From: Oxyruncus cristatus
Taxonomy: Eukaryota; Chordata; Aves; Passeriformes; Cotingidae
Direction: 5' to 3'
Assembly: GCA_013399855.1 (NCBI GenBank)
Contig: VXAY01006085.1
Coordinates: 1,102,685-1,166,684 of the forward strand
Length of the DNA: 64,000 nt
Shown: piece by piece, positions 1-12,205 of the stretch
Layout: the number at the start of each line of letters is the position of its first letter
Position numbering within the stretch: position 1 is the first letter of the stretch
Made by a program: the position numbers and the translations under genes
Notes under the pieces: generated by a model
What the model was told of the DNA's origin: nothing
Database searches by the model: none
What the model saw: only the letters and a program-made list of their open reading frames with translations

Positions 1-2110
1 ACTACTCAAGGAACAATGCTTTAGTACATGTGTTAGGGCAGCAGTTCATTTTAAATGTATGATAAGAGCAATGTCCAGACATCAGACAAGCAAGCACTTG
101 GTTTGGCAACCATGGGAGGTGATACCCATGTCTCATCACATCTAGAGGGCTAAGCCAATAGGTAGACAGCATGCCAGTCATCAGACAATGTCTGTTGCTC
201 CTTTAATATAGTTCAGTTTGAATTTCATATTGGCTAAGGCTTTATACAATTCAAGCAATGCAGACATATCTTTATCTCATATGATTTTAGAGAAACAGAA
301 TATATAAAAAAAGGGTCCTCATTTGTCTGGCTATTCTGAAGTGACTAAATCCAGAGAACTCCAGTTATCAAGTCAAGGTTTTTGAACCACTAATCTTTCT
401 TCCCAGAAGCACTTATTCAGACTTGACACTGTTGTAATGTCATCACACAGCTTGTATGCTGCTATCTTGGGACTGTCATAAGCAGACAGGCTCCTGTCTG
501 CTCACATTGTAGTGTTTTTAAGTATCCTGAGTGAACCATTAGCCTCTGACACAGCCCATGTTACCCTCATGTCTATGAACCAGTGTACAGTTTTCATGTG
601 TATCTCAGAGTAAAAGGTCCTCAGGGAAAGGAATCTGAAACAAGAAATTTCTGAAAAATCAGTTGACTTTACTGAAACACTTTCTCGAGCACCAGTTATG
701 AATCAGTTTTGAATTTCACCAATTTGTATTCATCGTCATCACTCCTCAGACAAAACCTATGCAGCTGATATTTATAGACAAGAATAAGTGTAAAAATATA
801 ATAAATGTGTTGATCCTATAATTCTGCACTTGAAACAGTTTAAAAAATTTTTGTGGAATAACCCAAGATGGAGGGGCAAAATTAAAGTATATCGGTAAAA
901 AATACATCCTTTTATACCTACATAGTACTCTTCCATTTTTTTCTACACCACTTTTCAAGTTAATTATCTCTGTCCTAGACCATTAGTAAACAAAAAAGAA
1001 TAAACGTCTACATCAGCAATATTTTTTCTGCTTTCTATGGCTTTTAGCTAAATGTATGTTTATTATGTAGGAGCACTAGAGCATGTTAATTTTTCCTGAA
1101 AAAAAAAGATGATCAGCAAAGAAGAAGACTTGGATAATGATGTGCATGTATCTGCTTATTAATGCTCTGCATGGAAGCATGCACAAGCAGCATTTCTGGC
1201 AGCCCTGTGTGAAAGTTACTGTTGGTGCACACAAATCAGAGGTACAGAGCACTTCCAATTTCAATAATTGACTACAGGGTCTACTTCTGCAGTCCCTCCT
1301 GGGAGTTCATGAGGACACGCATCTGGCACAATGTTAATCATATTTGTTCTGACACACAGCAGTACACTAACTATTTCCCTCAGCAGATTACTTTCTATTA
1401 CCCTATATAAAATGGCTGACATCTTCAAAATGCTAATGAGAGATATATCAATTTTTATAAGAGCTTGGGTGGATTCCAAATGTTTTTAAATGTACTCAAC
1501 AGATTGTGAAATACATTCAGTATATGGTTATAAATGCAATATGTTAACTTCCTTTGTTGTTGTATGTCTTGTAATCTACACTGGCAAAGATTAAATATGA
1601 GTGGATGAACAAATGTCCCTAAAATATTGGTTTATTCTTTTGCCTAATTGCTTGTTTTTCTTCAGCAATTTCTTACACCCTAATTGAACAAAATATAGTA
1701 TCTTTACAGTTGCTACATCAGCTTGCATCACTGAGAAGTCTGGCCCATTGAGTTTTGGGACAGAAGATGAAATTATGATTGGATTACAGAAATAAAACTC
1801 TAAACCAATTTTTTCTTTCTTATTGCACTGTGATGAAAATGCTCTAAAACTATGCCTCTACCTATTCTCTTTTAAATGTTTTGCTAACAGAATATCTTCC
1901 AATTTAGAGGTAACCTGGTCTTATTGCAAGCTTTTTCATACCTGAGACACCAATATCCTCAGCTGAGTATAATGAGACACACACTGATGAACAGATTTAC
2001 CTTCCAAGACATAGATTCTGGATTAGAGCTGTGATATACTATTCCTTGAACAAAATTATCTACAGACACACACACAAAAATTTACAAATGGAGTTTTTTT
2101 CTTTACACAT
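1..2110. other. Unique AT-rich non-coding sequence
   Basis: No gene is recognisable here. Short open frames on both strands (none over 75 codons) have no family resemblance and no convincing splice sites. The first 500 bases carry an unusual density of CAGAC/GTCTG pentamers, two pairs of which form inverted repeats (182-194 and 481-502). The rest is ordinary unique AT-rich sequence with scattered short A and T runs. Confidence 0.6.
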
Positions 2111-2212
2111 TCTAGTATTACTGGAGTTGAAAATTAAAAAAAAAAAAAAAGGAAGAAAATTAAGCAAAGTAAAGCAGAGACGTGAGAGAGGAGGAGAAAG
2201 AAAGGGGCAGTT

Positions 2213-2288
2213 GGAGAGGGAAGGTAGGGAAGGGAGGGAGGGAGGGAAGGAAGGAAGAAAGGAAAGGAAGGAGGGAAGGAAGGAAGGA
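2213..2288 (+). repeat. GGGA/GGAA purine simple repeat with G-quadruplex motif
   Basis: This is a purine-rich microsatellite-like tract. From 2226 to 2288 the plus strand is entirely A and G, built from GGGA, GGAA and GAAA units. Positions 2227-2246 contain five GGG runs separated by one or two A residues, which fits the canonical G-quadruplex pattern. A poly-A run (about 2137-2151) and another purine-rich stretch lie just upstream. Long open frames across it on both strands (K/E/R-rich one way, P/S/F/L-rich the other) are artefacts of the repeat. Confidence 0.9.
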
Positions 2289-3190
2289 CTTGCAAGACAT
2301 ACTGATTTTGCACCATGGCCAAAAATTTGGTGGGATGTTTCTCATTCTGACATTAATTCTAGTGAGAAATGGAATACTCTTCAGCAAATTCAATCCTAAG
2401 AGCTGCAATATTGTCTTTTCTTAGTCTGATGTTATGAGTAAAGTATAACAATTTGGTAAAAATAACTTTCTGATAGAAGGAGATATTTGCATGATTTGCA
2501 AGACAGTGAATATGTTCAGCAAATGTGTAGCTTCCTGAATAAGCCTTAATTATTCCATTCAACTTCAGGAAGTGTTTTATATTCTTTATTTTTTTGTAAT
2601 AATCACAACAATAATGTTGAAATCATCACAAACAGCAGAGTAAATGCATACACAGCAGAAGAAACATTATTTTTAAAATAACAAATGAAACATAAATGTT
2701 AAAAGCACAAAATGCTTAACCAAGGTAATAATTTTGAACAACATCAACAAAATAATAATTATGTCCATGAAAGTATGTAGTAAACTATAGAATTTAGCTT
2801 CTGAAATTATGCTTTTCTTGGCAGGACATAATTATTAGTTATATATACATACAAGTTTCCTATTGTATTCATAATGAAATGACAATATTTTGGATTGCTG
2901 CAAATGAAGATTGTTTCATATAATTTCTTAGATTTTATACATTCATTCTGAAAAAGACCTGCTATAGGCAAAAATATTCTGCTTTGTTTCTGAAGGCTCA
3001 GCTGTCAATCTAAAGACCCTGACATACAAACACCATTAGATTTAATCACAGAGTTGTGATGTTTCTACCCTAAGCCTTTTATGCATTTCTCCCAGAGGTT
3101 TCTGCATCAGTAGCATCCTCAGGAAATAGAAATGGATGTCAGCACCTCAACCATCATAGTTTATAACCCATCATATTACCTCAAACTTAC
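2289..3190. other. Unique AT-rich sequence, no gene seen
   Basis: AT-rich unique sequence with clusters of TAAT/ATTA-type words around 2590-2760. I found no open frame with family resemblance and no repeat I can name. Confidence 0.5.
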
Positions 3191-3264
3191 CTTCAGTAAT
3201 GGCTCCAGCTATAGCTTCAGGCGGTACTCTGGCATTGCAGTGGCGTGGGCATGTTTTATTGACT
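3191..3264 (-). other. Candidate internal exon (unassigned gene)
   Basis: On the minus strand this 74-base segment is preceded by a pyrimidine-rich acceptor ending in the tandem form TAGCAG (a NAGNAG site, alternative start at 3267). It is followed by a near-consensus donor, GAAG then GTAAGT. One frame is open throughout. It enters after one base, leaves after one base, and reads VNKTCPRHCNARVPPE followed by AIAGAITE. The segment holds several CpGs in a CpG-poor neighbourhood. I do not recognise the protein, and no partner exon is evident nearby. A chance pseudo-exon is the main alternative; the plus strand is also briefly open here. Confidence 0.25.
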
Positions 3265-3267
3265 CTG

Positions 3268-4555
3268 CTATGGGAACAGGAAATTAGGAGTGCTTAAAAC
3301 TTCCCTCATGTTGGTAGGAGTCAGCAAAACTTCCATCAGCACATCAATCTTCCAAATCTGTTGATTGGTGTAGACTACAATAACAGTTCTGTGAAACGAC
3401 CATTTCCCAGCTTGGTCACAGATGCTTCAGCAGTTTTATGAGGTCTTATTTTATTAAACAAAACCCTAAGAAGATGTTCTGTCAGTGCTGAGGAGATGAG
3501 GAAGGGTATATGCTTTAGAGGGTCTCGCAGGCACAAGAGCAGTGACTTGTCATGAAGGAAACTGCAGCTTCCACCCTGAGAACATTCTTTTTGTGCTTGT
3601 GATGCTGGGACCCTGAAGTCACCAAGCTGGCTGTGGGTTGTTACATTATAAATGCCTTATAAATAGATATTGATAAACAATAAAGAGTAGCTTGAGAACA
3701 GTAAACATACAATGGAATGTGTAACACTAAGAACAAGATGATGGGGACATGTACCAAAAGCACAGATTTAGAAATGCACCAAGTTTAGTTTCTGATATGT
3801 CAATCGGTAAGGTAGTTTGAATTGGTCAGGGACGTTCCCAACAATTTGCTAGAAACCTCAGCTTTGATTTGTCTTTCAGAAAACCTGAAGCCAAATCCAG
3901 ACACTAACTGACTACTTCATCCCCAGGAACAAAATAATGCATGCCCATATTTGAGAAAGACAGATAAAAGTACTTTGATTTACAGTAGATGAAGACAAAG
4001 CCTGCTATAAAGGATTTTTGATCTGCTCACACAAAGGGTAAAAAACCATAGAAGTATCCTGATATTCCAGTTCACTGAGAAGTCCTATGAGAAAGATTTT
4101 GATCTTCTTTCCAATAATATCCAGATTTCAGGCAAATATTAACATCCAGTAACTGAAGACATTTTTGAAATACTATTCAGAACACCAAAATCTGTGAAAA
4201 GCTGAAGCATTCTGATGCTAAATCAAACACAAAGCTCTTGAAGAAATGTGTGTATTGTGCTTTATAAAGTATGTTTCTGGTTCTGATAAGCATCTTTGTG
4301 CTGTTGTAATATAAGTGATAAATTGAACTAATAATAATGAGCTATTACCTTATATAACAATACAAAAGTAGTTGGTTTTAGTAACAAGATTATAACTGAT
4401 TTTATGTATTAATTTTTGCTAATAGAGAGCTGGTGCACATTTACTTTTTTTTAAGCAGGGTTTGTCAACACAAGTTAAGCCAGTTGCACAAACCAATATA
4501 AAACCTTTATGTCAAATATCACTTTGGCATTGCATTGTACAGTTGTAGCCATTGA
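3268..4555. other. Unique sequence, no gene seen
   Basis: Unique, mildly AT-rich sequence. The part up to about 3640 is more GC-balanced than its surroundings but contains no long open frame. No repeat family is recognised. Confidence 0.5.
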
Positions 4556-4559
4556 AACT

Positions 4560-5150
4560 TGTGCTTTGACCCCAGCTGGCAACTAAGCATCATACAGCAC
4601 TTCCTCACTTCCTTCCTGGTGGGATGGGAGAGAGAATCAGACAAGTAATAGTGAGAAAACTCATGGGTTGAAATAAAGATAGTTTGATATGTAAAGCAAA
4701 AGCCATGTGTGCAAGCAAAGCAAAGTAAGGAATTAATTCACCACTTCCCATGGGCAGGCAGGTGCAGGAAAACAAGGGTCCATCCCACATAATGGTTACT
4801 TGGGAAGACAAATGCCATCACTCTAAACATCCCCCCCTTCTTTCTTCTTCCACCAGCTTTATATGCTGAGCGTGATGCCATATGGTATGGGGTATCCCTT
4901 GGGTCAGTTGGCATCAGCTGTCCCAGCTGTGTCCTCTCCCAACTCCTGTGCACCCCCAGTCCGCTGGGGGTGATGTGTGAAGCAGAAAAGACCTTAACTC
5001 CGTGTAAGTGCAGCTCAGCAATAACAAAAACACCCCTGAATTACCAAAACTGTTTCCAGAACAAATCCAAAACATATTTGTATAATAGCTACTGTGAAGA
5101 AAGTTCACTCCAATCAAAACCAGAACAAGGCTGTAGCACGCTTGGTAGAA
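4560..5150 (+). mobile_element. Probable solo LTR of an avian endogenous retrovirus
   Basis: This segment resembles a dispersed LTR-type repeat seen in many bird genomes. Recognisable stretches, in order, are a 'ggtgggatggg' region, 'cacttcccatgggcaggcag', 'atggttacttgggaagacaaa', a TATA-like 'ctttatatgctgag' near 4857, a GC stem-loop at 4951-4972, 'cagcaataac', and a 'tagctactgtgaagaaa' tail. The TATA-like box sets the plus orientation. No gag, pol or env coding sequence is adjacent, so it looks like a solo LTR or LTR fragment. Exact ends and a target-site duplication were not resolved, and I cannot name the family without a library search. Open frames on either strand here (up to 104 codons) are not retroviral proteins. 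Confidence 0.5.
4951..4972 (+). other. GC stem-loop inside the LTR
   Basis: A perfect 9-bp stem (cacccccag pairing with ctgggggtg) with a 4-base loop, tccg. It lies about 95 bases downstream of the TATA-like box, where the transcribed part of an LTR would be. A structural role is inference. Confidence 0.7.
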
Positions 5151-6649
5151 CTGTGCCAGGAGATGAGTAAATATAAACTGTTGGAAAAGTAACAGTAAAC
5201 TGTTGACCCTCTCGCTAAGTTCAACCAATTTGCTGATAACTTGTTCTTAAACTCTGTACCTGCTGAATATAAACCATTGCCTTATTGCTGCTGTGAGATA
5301 GACAAACTACTGCAGAAAACAAACGAAGTCTGATAAGGGAACTCAGCTGAACCAGTGGCTAGGTGATGACCTGTGATGGGACCTCTTCCAGTTCAGAGCA
5401 GTTTTGGCACATGGATGAAGAACTGAGGCATGAGAAATGCTTATCATGAAGACCGGATGGACATTTTTTGCAGTAGATATATTATTTAGTGAAAGTCATT
5501 TTCTCTGCATTGAATAAATTATTTAAAATCCCTTGCTTCGCATGCAAATGTACCTTATTAAATACTGTTCATTAAGTAATGTATTTCAAGAGTAGTAGCA
5601 AAAATTAATTGGGTAATTTGTTAAGAATAATTTTTGCAAATATTTAAGCAGTTTCAGCTCTGGTCCTGCAAAAATTACTCTCTACTGATGGCACCTATGT
5701 TTGTGTAGATTCACACTGAATTGAATAAGGCTGAGATTATACCTGTACTACTATATTAAAATAAGACCATGTCTCCTCTCTCACACCAAGACAATTGTGC
5801 ATAAAATGGTCAATTTTAGTACTACCAAACACAGGCTCCATGACAGGAAAGTCACATGCAAACTGCTGTAGTCCTGAATTATGCTGCTTCATTCACCATG
5901 GCCTAGAAAGATTTGGACAACGAAGAATTGCGATATTGTATACATGGTCTATATGATGTGAATACCATGTGTGGGTCTACTGAAAACAGAATGTACTTCT
6001 GAATCTACTTCTATTGTGTTTCTGAGACACCATTAGGATATAGGATTTTAAGCTGTCATTTGAAATATGAACTGCTAGAGACAAGAAGTGATATCAAAGC
6101 AGTGTCTTTAGTGCTTTGAGTGTGATGTGGGCATCCTAATCTTGTGGGGTTTAGAACACACCTTACTGTGTGCATTATCAAGGCCTCCAAGGAGAACACC
6201 ATGGAAGAATGCCTATAGCCATCTGAATGTGTATGTGACATGATGGCAAATGAACCAGTGGAACAAAACATGGGGAATCTGTGCTTCTTGAATGGGCTTT
6301 ACTTATACATTTGTGCCCGGGGGTCCCTTCTGGACAACACTAAATAAATAAATAGAATGCAAAGTTTAAGCAAAAGCTTAAACAGTAAGTCTGGGCTGAA
6401 GCAGGTGTTTATTCGCCTATTTTTTCTTTTGTTGTCTTCATTTTCAAAGACTTGGTGTTTTGTCGGGATACATATAATCATTGGACAGAGAAGTGGTACA
6501 CAGTTTACATGACAGCAATTTGAGTGCAGGACACCTACAAATAATATGTTGGGGTTGATAAATTTAGTAGAGATTCAGTGTGTTATCAGAAAGATCAAAA
6601 ATCTGGAGTATTAATCCAGTGATTTCAACACACTCTATAAATGAGGCTG
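5151..6649. other. Unique AT-rich sequence, possible ancient repeat remnant
   Basis: No gene is seen. Around 5652-5740 the string 'ctggtcctgcaaaaattact' and what follows loosely resemble an old amniote interspersed repeat that begins with a 'gtcctgcaaa' word, but divergence is too high to be sure. An octamer-type ATGCAAAT word occurs near 5543. The remainder is unremarkable. Confidence 0.4.
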
Positions 6650-6722
6650 ATATTATTATCTCATTTTTAATAACTGAGACAAAAATATGTGAGACAACTT
6701 GACCATCTTATGAGGCTAGCTG
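6650..6722 (-). repeat. MIR-like SINE remnant (antisense)
   Basis: The pattern 'attattatctcattttta ... actgagacaaa ... gtgagacaacttgacc ... tgaggctagctgac' follows the antisense core of the ancient MIR/CORE SINE (attattatccccatttta ... ctgaggc ... gtgacttgccc ... agctag), with heavy divergence. Only the core region is visible. Confidence 0.4.
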
Positions 6723-8108
6723 ACATTGTAACACCAGATCTATGAATCAAATTTAAGATTCTTAACCCATGATTGTATCAGTATTTTTCAATGGACATGT
6801 AGAAATCTTATCTTGGAGAGCACAGTTCAAATCCGATCTTTGCTTGACCCTTTGCTTGAGAGAAACTAAAATTTTGCTTCGTAATGAGAGTAGCCAGTGG
6901 AAAAAATTGCAGGTTATTCTGATTTGCCAAATTTCTTCTATTAGAGCTGCTGCACTTTCCACAGATAATTAAATTCTTCAGGTAAATCTTCTAATCACTT
7001 TTTGTTCACTGGAATTTCTGTGTCCACAGGAAGAGTTTACAGAAAGTTCATGGTAAAAGGTTTTTGACACAGTTAGTAAGAATACATTTCAGACAGGAAC
7101 ATCTGGTTCGGTGTCTGCTTCAGATCAAACAAATTCTATATTTGAATCCAAATCTCTTGTCTGCCAGGTGCATACAAGCTAATAACTCTGCTTTTCTAGA
7201 AAGAGTACTGTCCTTGCATGCTGTAGAAACTGTTACCAAGATCAGAGAAGATTGACTTCAATATGTTTGTTTTAAACAGGAAAGGTAGCTGAGGTTTCCT
7301 GCTAAAATGAGAAAATGTAAAATTCCACAAAATTCCAAAATTACTTCAGAATAAAGGGAAAGTATCTGCCTTCCACAAACCATATAGGAAAAATATTAAA
7401 ACCCACTAGAGGTTTGGTCCCATCGAAATTACCATGAAAACCTCTACTGACATAATGGAAGATTTCTGAAAATATTTTGCCTACTCAGTGCCTATAGATT
7501 TTCTAGATTTATCTACATGTGAAAATAAAAAATAGTGATACCTATTATCCTGAACTGTGGTAAAAGCCACAGAAGAAAATAAATTTTGCAAGTACTCTTC
7601 ACAGAGATTCATTACTTCCTTGCTTTAAAATTATTTACTTTATTCTCATCTATTTAAATTAAGACATTAAAATCACCACCAAGATAAGTTAGTCCTTGAG
7701 AAGAAAGAAAATAAAGCTATCTAAAACTTTTTAACTGACCTGCAGAAGCCTTTGCTGCTATCCCACAATGTCTTTGTTAGCGTGACTCACTGGAGCCATG
7801 ACTGATCACTCAATTAACATTTCTTGTTCTTTCAGCTGCACTAGACAGTCCCAGATGTTCCATGAATAAAATAATTGTAGTGTCCCTGAGAGTGTCAATT
7901 TTTGTTTGTCACTTCTCCTCATGAATCTGCTAAAGCTCATCCTAACTCTTTTCAAGCTGGTCTGCAAACCTTTTTGTCTGAATGGTTTCTGTCCTGTAGG
8001 ACAGAACTCTGAAATTCAAAATATATGAGATGTAAGTAGTCAGAATGAACATGAGAAAGAAAGAAATGGAAGAACATCTGACACATAATGAAAATAGAAA
8101 GCATTGAA
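6723..8108. other. Unique AT-rich sequence, no gene seen
   Basis: Open frames on both strands around 6762-6972 overlap and show no family resemblance. No splice-bounded exon or nameable repeat was found. Confidence 0.5.
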
Positions 8109-8183
8109 TTTTTTTTTTTTTTTTTTTNNNNNNNNNNNNNNNNNNNNNNNNNNNNNNNNNNNNNNNNNNNNNNNTTTTTTTTT
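8109..8183. other. Assembly gap within a poly-T tract
   Basis: Nineteen T residues (8109-8127) are followed by 47 N (8128-8174) and then nine T (8175-8183). The gap sits inside a homopolymer, so its true length is uncertain. The T-tract could be the poly-A tail of a retroposed sequence in antisense, but no adjacent element supports this. A single N also occurs at 32758. Confidence 0.95.
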
Positions 8184-11100
8184 AGCGGAGTGAAAGAAAT
8201 GTTAATGTGTTCATTTACATAAGGAGGTCCTGTTACTGGTGATATAAAGATCTCCTAACTGGAAAAAAATAAAGTGCCTATATGATAAGCCAGTAAGATA
8301 AGCTTTACTGTTGTTGTACTTGAGGAGGGGTGGTAAATGTTAGAAAAAAGCTTTCCACTTACAGGAATGTTTATTCTCAACTTAGGTTCACTAATTTAAA
8401 TGTCACAGTTGAAGGTTTATCTCTACCTGTGTGAAAAGTGCAGGCAGGCATTTCACTTAATCTTCAGCTTGTTTCTGTGCAATGATTAACCTGGGTAAAA
8501 CTTTAAATAGTTATTGATCATTCCATTACCTAAGCAGCTAATAGAGCAGAGGTTAAGTTTATGGAAAAGTAACAGTTTTGCCTGGTATTATCCTTTAGAT
8601 TCTGTGCGCTGAATACTTCAGCTTAGATCTACAAAGCATGTGTGAACTTGTTTAAGAGTGTAAATAGTGTCCCTGAAGTCAAGGATATTATTACTTAACA
8701 TCAAATATATACTTAAGAGTTGTGATAGATGAAGGTCATATCTGATGTAGCACAATCAAGCTCCAATTATGTTAGTCTTAATCTTTATATTAATTTCCAG
8801 TTCCTATATTAAGAGACAATTTGCTTTCACAAGAAAATAGAGAAATAAATTTTATACTTTTTTAATGATTCTTGTATCCTTTTAGCTTTTCTGTTTTGAT
8901 CAGATACATGTTTTACTGAGGCAGATGATGTCTGAAGAGCAAAAAGTATACAGTCAACATTAACCAAAAAATGTTAAAAAAACTTAAAGGTTTTTCTGCA
9001 TCTTGAGGCTGTGAGATTCACAGACATAGCGTGAGGATATTCCCATTGCTGTAATAGTATTTATTTTTTCTAAGTATGATACTGGGAACTCCTACTTTTC
9101 TTTATGTTTAGTGAATAAGACCAGATTTTATGTAGTTACAAAATTTTCCACTGTCTTTTGCACCTGAACTGGGTGAAAAAGAATCATAGTAAGTAAGATG
9201 TATCACAACCTGTCTTCAGACATCCCCCAAAAAAAGATTCATCATAAAGCAGACATCTAAAAATATCTGTTAAATGCTTTTTTTTTTTTTAACATTTTTA
9301 CATGTAAAATGCAAGTGTAAAAATCCTTTTCACTTTGTAAAATAGGAGAGAGAATTACTTGCTCACATTTAATCATCTATATCGCAGACAAGTAAAGCTA
9401 AACATAGTTAGTCCATTCAGAACATCCCATAATCTTTCTACAGTGATTATTTGTTTAAATACAGGTAACAATGAAATTGATAAAACAGTCCTCAGTGATT
9501 TTGCTGGTGTATTGGAGCCAATATAATTCACTTCTTCTACTAGCTCACATAACAAATGAGCCTCTCCATTGAAGAGACCTAGAGCATACTAAGATATAAT
9601 GTGTGATATGTTTTTGCCTGAGATTAGGGTTGTTAACATGCTTACCTCATTTAGGGAAAATTGAGAAATGACAATCTAGTTAAAACTGAAATAAGATTTA
9701 TTTTAATAACTTCTTTTTATAATCAATGTATTGTAAACACTTTCTAAGCTAATATTCTTAGTGTTGGTACACTGAGATCCTGTTTTATGTAGGAATAGAT
9801 GCAGCTGTGGCTATTAACGTCCTCTATCTCTCAGAAATTCCCGTCCAGTAAAACCTGTTTCACTGAGTAAGATAAAACAGTAGGGTACTGGGTTCACAGC
9901 CTAATTTTAGTAATGACCTTCTACAGTACAGAAATAGCATCTACAGCACAAAAAACAGTGGTATAGATTGGCCGACTTCAATTTAATGCTTCTTCTTTCA
10001 AAGTTAACCTACTAATATTAATGCATAACTTCAACGTTTTGGTCCTTGGCCACAAACCCTCTATATTTTACTTTGTGTAAGAATGGAGGAATTGACTTAA
10101 AGAGATCCAATCCATGTTCAATCTAAAAACTTTATTGAAGTTCAACAATAAAAAAATTTGTGTATCATTGCATGTATCATTACTTCTGCCTTCCATCATT
10201 TTATCTCTCTGCATGCCAGGACAGCACTGGGAATACAGAATAGGTAAGAGTGATTTCTGTCTGTGATAAATCCTAAAGTGGATTACCAATCCTTCATTTA
10301 AAAGGAAATGAAAAAGTTTACTAAGATTTAATTTAAAACAGTACTGAGAATTCAAGAATGCTTAATTCAGCATTTAGATTATCTGCTGTATTGGGAAGGT
10401 TTGAATGCAGGGTGGGGGAAGACAAGAAACCCCACAGCAGTATTCTAGAATATATGTGTATTCCAACCTACAGAATATGTGCCACTATGTTTGCTCTATG
10501 TGGATCTTGAATAATAGTTCGTTCATTACTGAAGTAATTTTTATCAATGGACATTCTATCTGTATTACAACTTTTATTAATCTGTTTCTCATTGCTTAAT
10601 TGACCTGTAGGTTTTGAAAAATACTGCAAAGAAATTCTAACTTCACTTTGTAAAGTGCAATGTGGGGCATGCCAGCACATTAGAATTTTTTTACTATTTT
10701 CTTACTGAGGATGAATTATGGGAAAAAAAAAAAAAAAATCAAAGAAAGCTCTTACCTGTTTTTGCTGGGTTTGGGGTTTGGCTAAGGTTTTTTTCAGTTT
10801 AAGCCATTTATAAATCTTACTATGATTACTCTAAGAAAAAAAAATAAAAACTCAAATGGCTCCTCTATACTGAAAACTTGGGTTTGGTTTCTCTTGCCTG
10901 CTGGTTGCATGTGCCAGTTATGTCTTATCTTCCTGGCAGTAACCTCTTTGGAACTGCGCAGGAAACATCTTCTTTAAGGGGCCTAGTACAGTGCAAAATG
11001 TACTTGATTTATACTTTACCTGCTCCTGCAATATTCATTGCTTATAGTAACATTTAGGTGTAAGAAATAGGTGACTAAGGTAACTTTTATTTTACACACA

Positions 11101-11770
11101 GCTGTAAGACATGCAATTATCCAGTTTGTGAAAACTTAACACAATATTTAGGTGGCACTTATTTCCCATTTTGAGAAAGCTGTTGATACATTAAATTGTT
11201 AGGTATTTTTGAAAGGATGAAGCAAAAATATGTGTGCTAGGTAGTCTGACTACTGGTCAAGTAAATGTTGTAATGCTTGTACCACCTCAGCAGGCCCAGC
11301 TCCAATATTTGCTGTTGTAAGCACCAGTTGAACGCTAGATCTGTAAAGTGATCTGAGCTTGGTTTTCCTTGCACTACGCACTTCTTAGCTTCTAAAAATC
11401 TTCTCCTTTTCCAACATCACCCTTGAAATCATCTGTCTATTTGTGAAAAGTAACCATGAGACTGTTCATTTAATTCAGATCAAAGTCTAGGATAGACACA
11501 ATACTCGCCTCAAGGAAAACAGCAAAAGTATATGGCTTAAACATTTATAATTGAAAATATATGCAAAGGTAATGATATACAAAGCCACACATAATTTTGA
11601 TTATTTGTGCGCTAGATGCAAAAAAACCATGTTCTGTGATTCCATACTGAACACCTTTTTTTTCTCAAAGTAACACCAGACTGTCCATGGTAAGTCTCTG
11701 AAAGGCAGAGAAAAAGGGTACAAGATAACCTCCATTTACATATGTCAGCACTGTACTGCCAGTTGTGAAT
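8184..11770. other. Unique AT-rich sequence, no gene seen
   Basis: About 3.6 kb without a recognisable gene or nameable repeat. It contains a 16-base poly-A run (10723-10738) and a 12-base palindrome, tattctagaata, at 10441-10452. A minus-strand CAG/GTAAGA donor-like site near 10754 has no convincing acceptor partner. Open frames reach only 95 codons and look random. Confidence 0.5.
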
Positions 11771-12090
11771 TACAGAGGTATAGAAAGTTTTGGGTTGGAA
11801 GGGACCTTACAGATCGTCTAGTTCCAACCCTCCTGCCGTGGGCAGGGACAACTTTCACTAGACAAAGTTGCTCAAAGTCCCACTAGCCTGGCCTTCAACA
11901 CTACCAGGGATGGAGAGTGCACAACTTCTCTGGGCGACCTGTTCCAGTGCCTCACCATGCTCACTGTATAGAATTTAGTCTTGATATCAAACATAAACCT
12001 CTCCTCTTTCAGCTTGTCCTATCACTAGATGCCCTTGTAAAAAGTCACTCTCCTGCCTTCTTGATGCCCCTTTAGGTACTGGAAGATTAT
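11771..12090 (-). mobile_element. CR1 LINE 3' end fragment (antisense)
   Basis: A CR1 3' end in reverse orientation. It begins with 'tatagaaagttttgggttgg' and 'aagggacctta', followed by 'agttccaaccctcctgcc', 'actttcactagacaaagttg', 'tccagtgcctcacca' and 'ttgtcctatcactagatgcc', all close to the avian CR1 consensus. It covers the 3' untranslated region and the last part of ORF2 and is 5'-truncated, as CR1 copies usually are. About 115 bases separate it from an oppositely oriented CR1 copy. Confidence 0.95.
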
Positions 12091-12205
12091 TAGTTCTATC
12101 ATTAGTCTGTATGAATGCTTGTGGCAACTGAACATAGGAGGAATAGAAAAGTTTTTCTGTTCTCCCTCTGTTTCATTCTTTCCCACAACACCTACAAAAT
12201 CACCT

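Noticed and set aside
2031..2424. Lysine/glutamate/arginine-rich and proline/serine/phenylalanine-rich frames
   Set aside because: Both are readings of the purine simple repeat on opposite strands.
4914..5228. 104-codon minus-strand open frame beginning MVELSERVNSLLLLFQ
   Set aside because: It lies antisense across the LTR-like repeat and its flank, resembles no retroviral or host protein, and is explained by composition.
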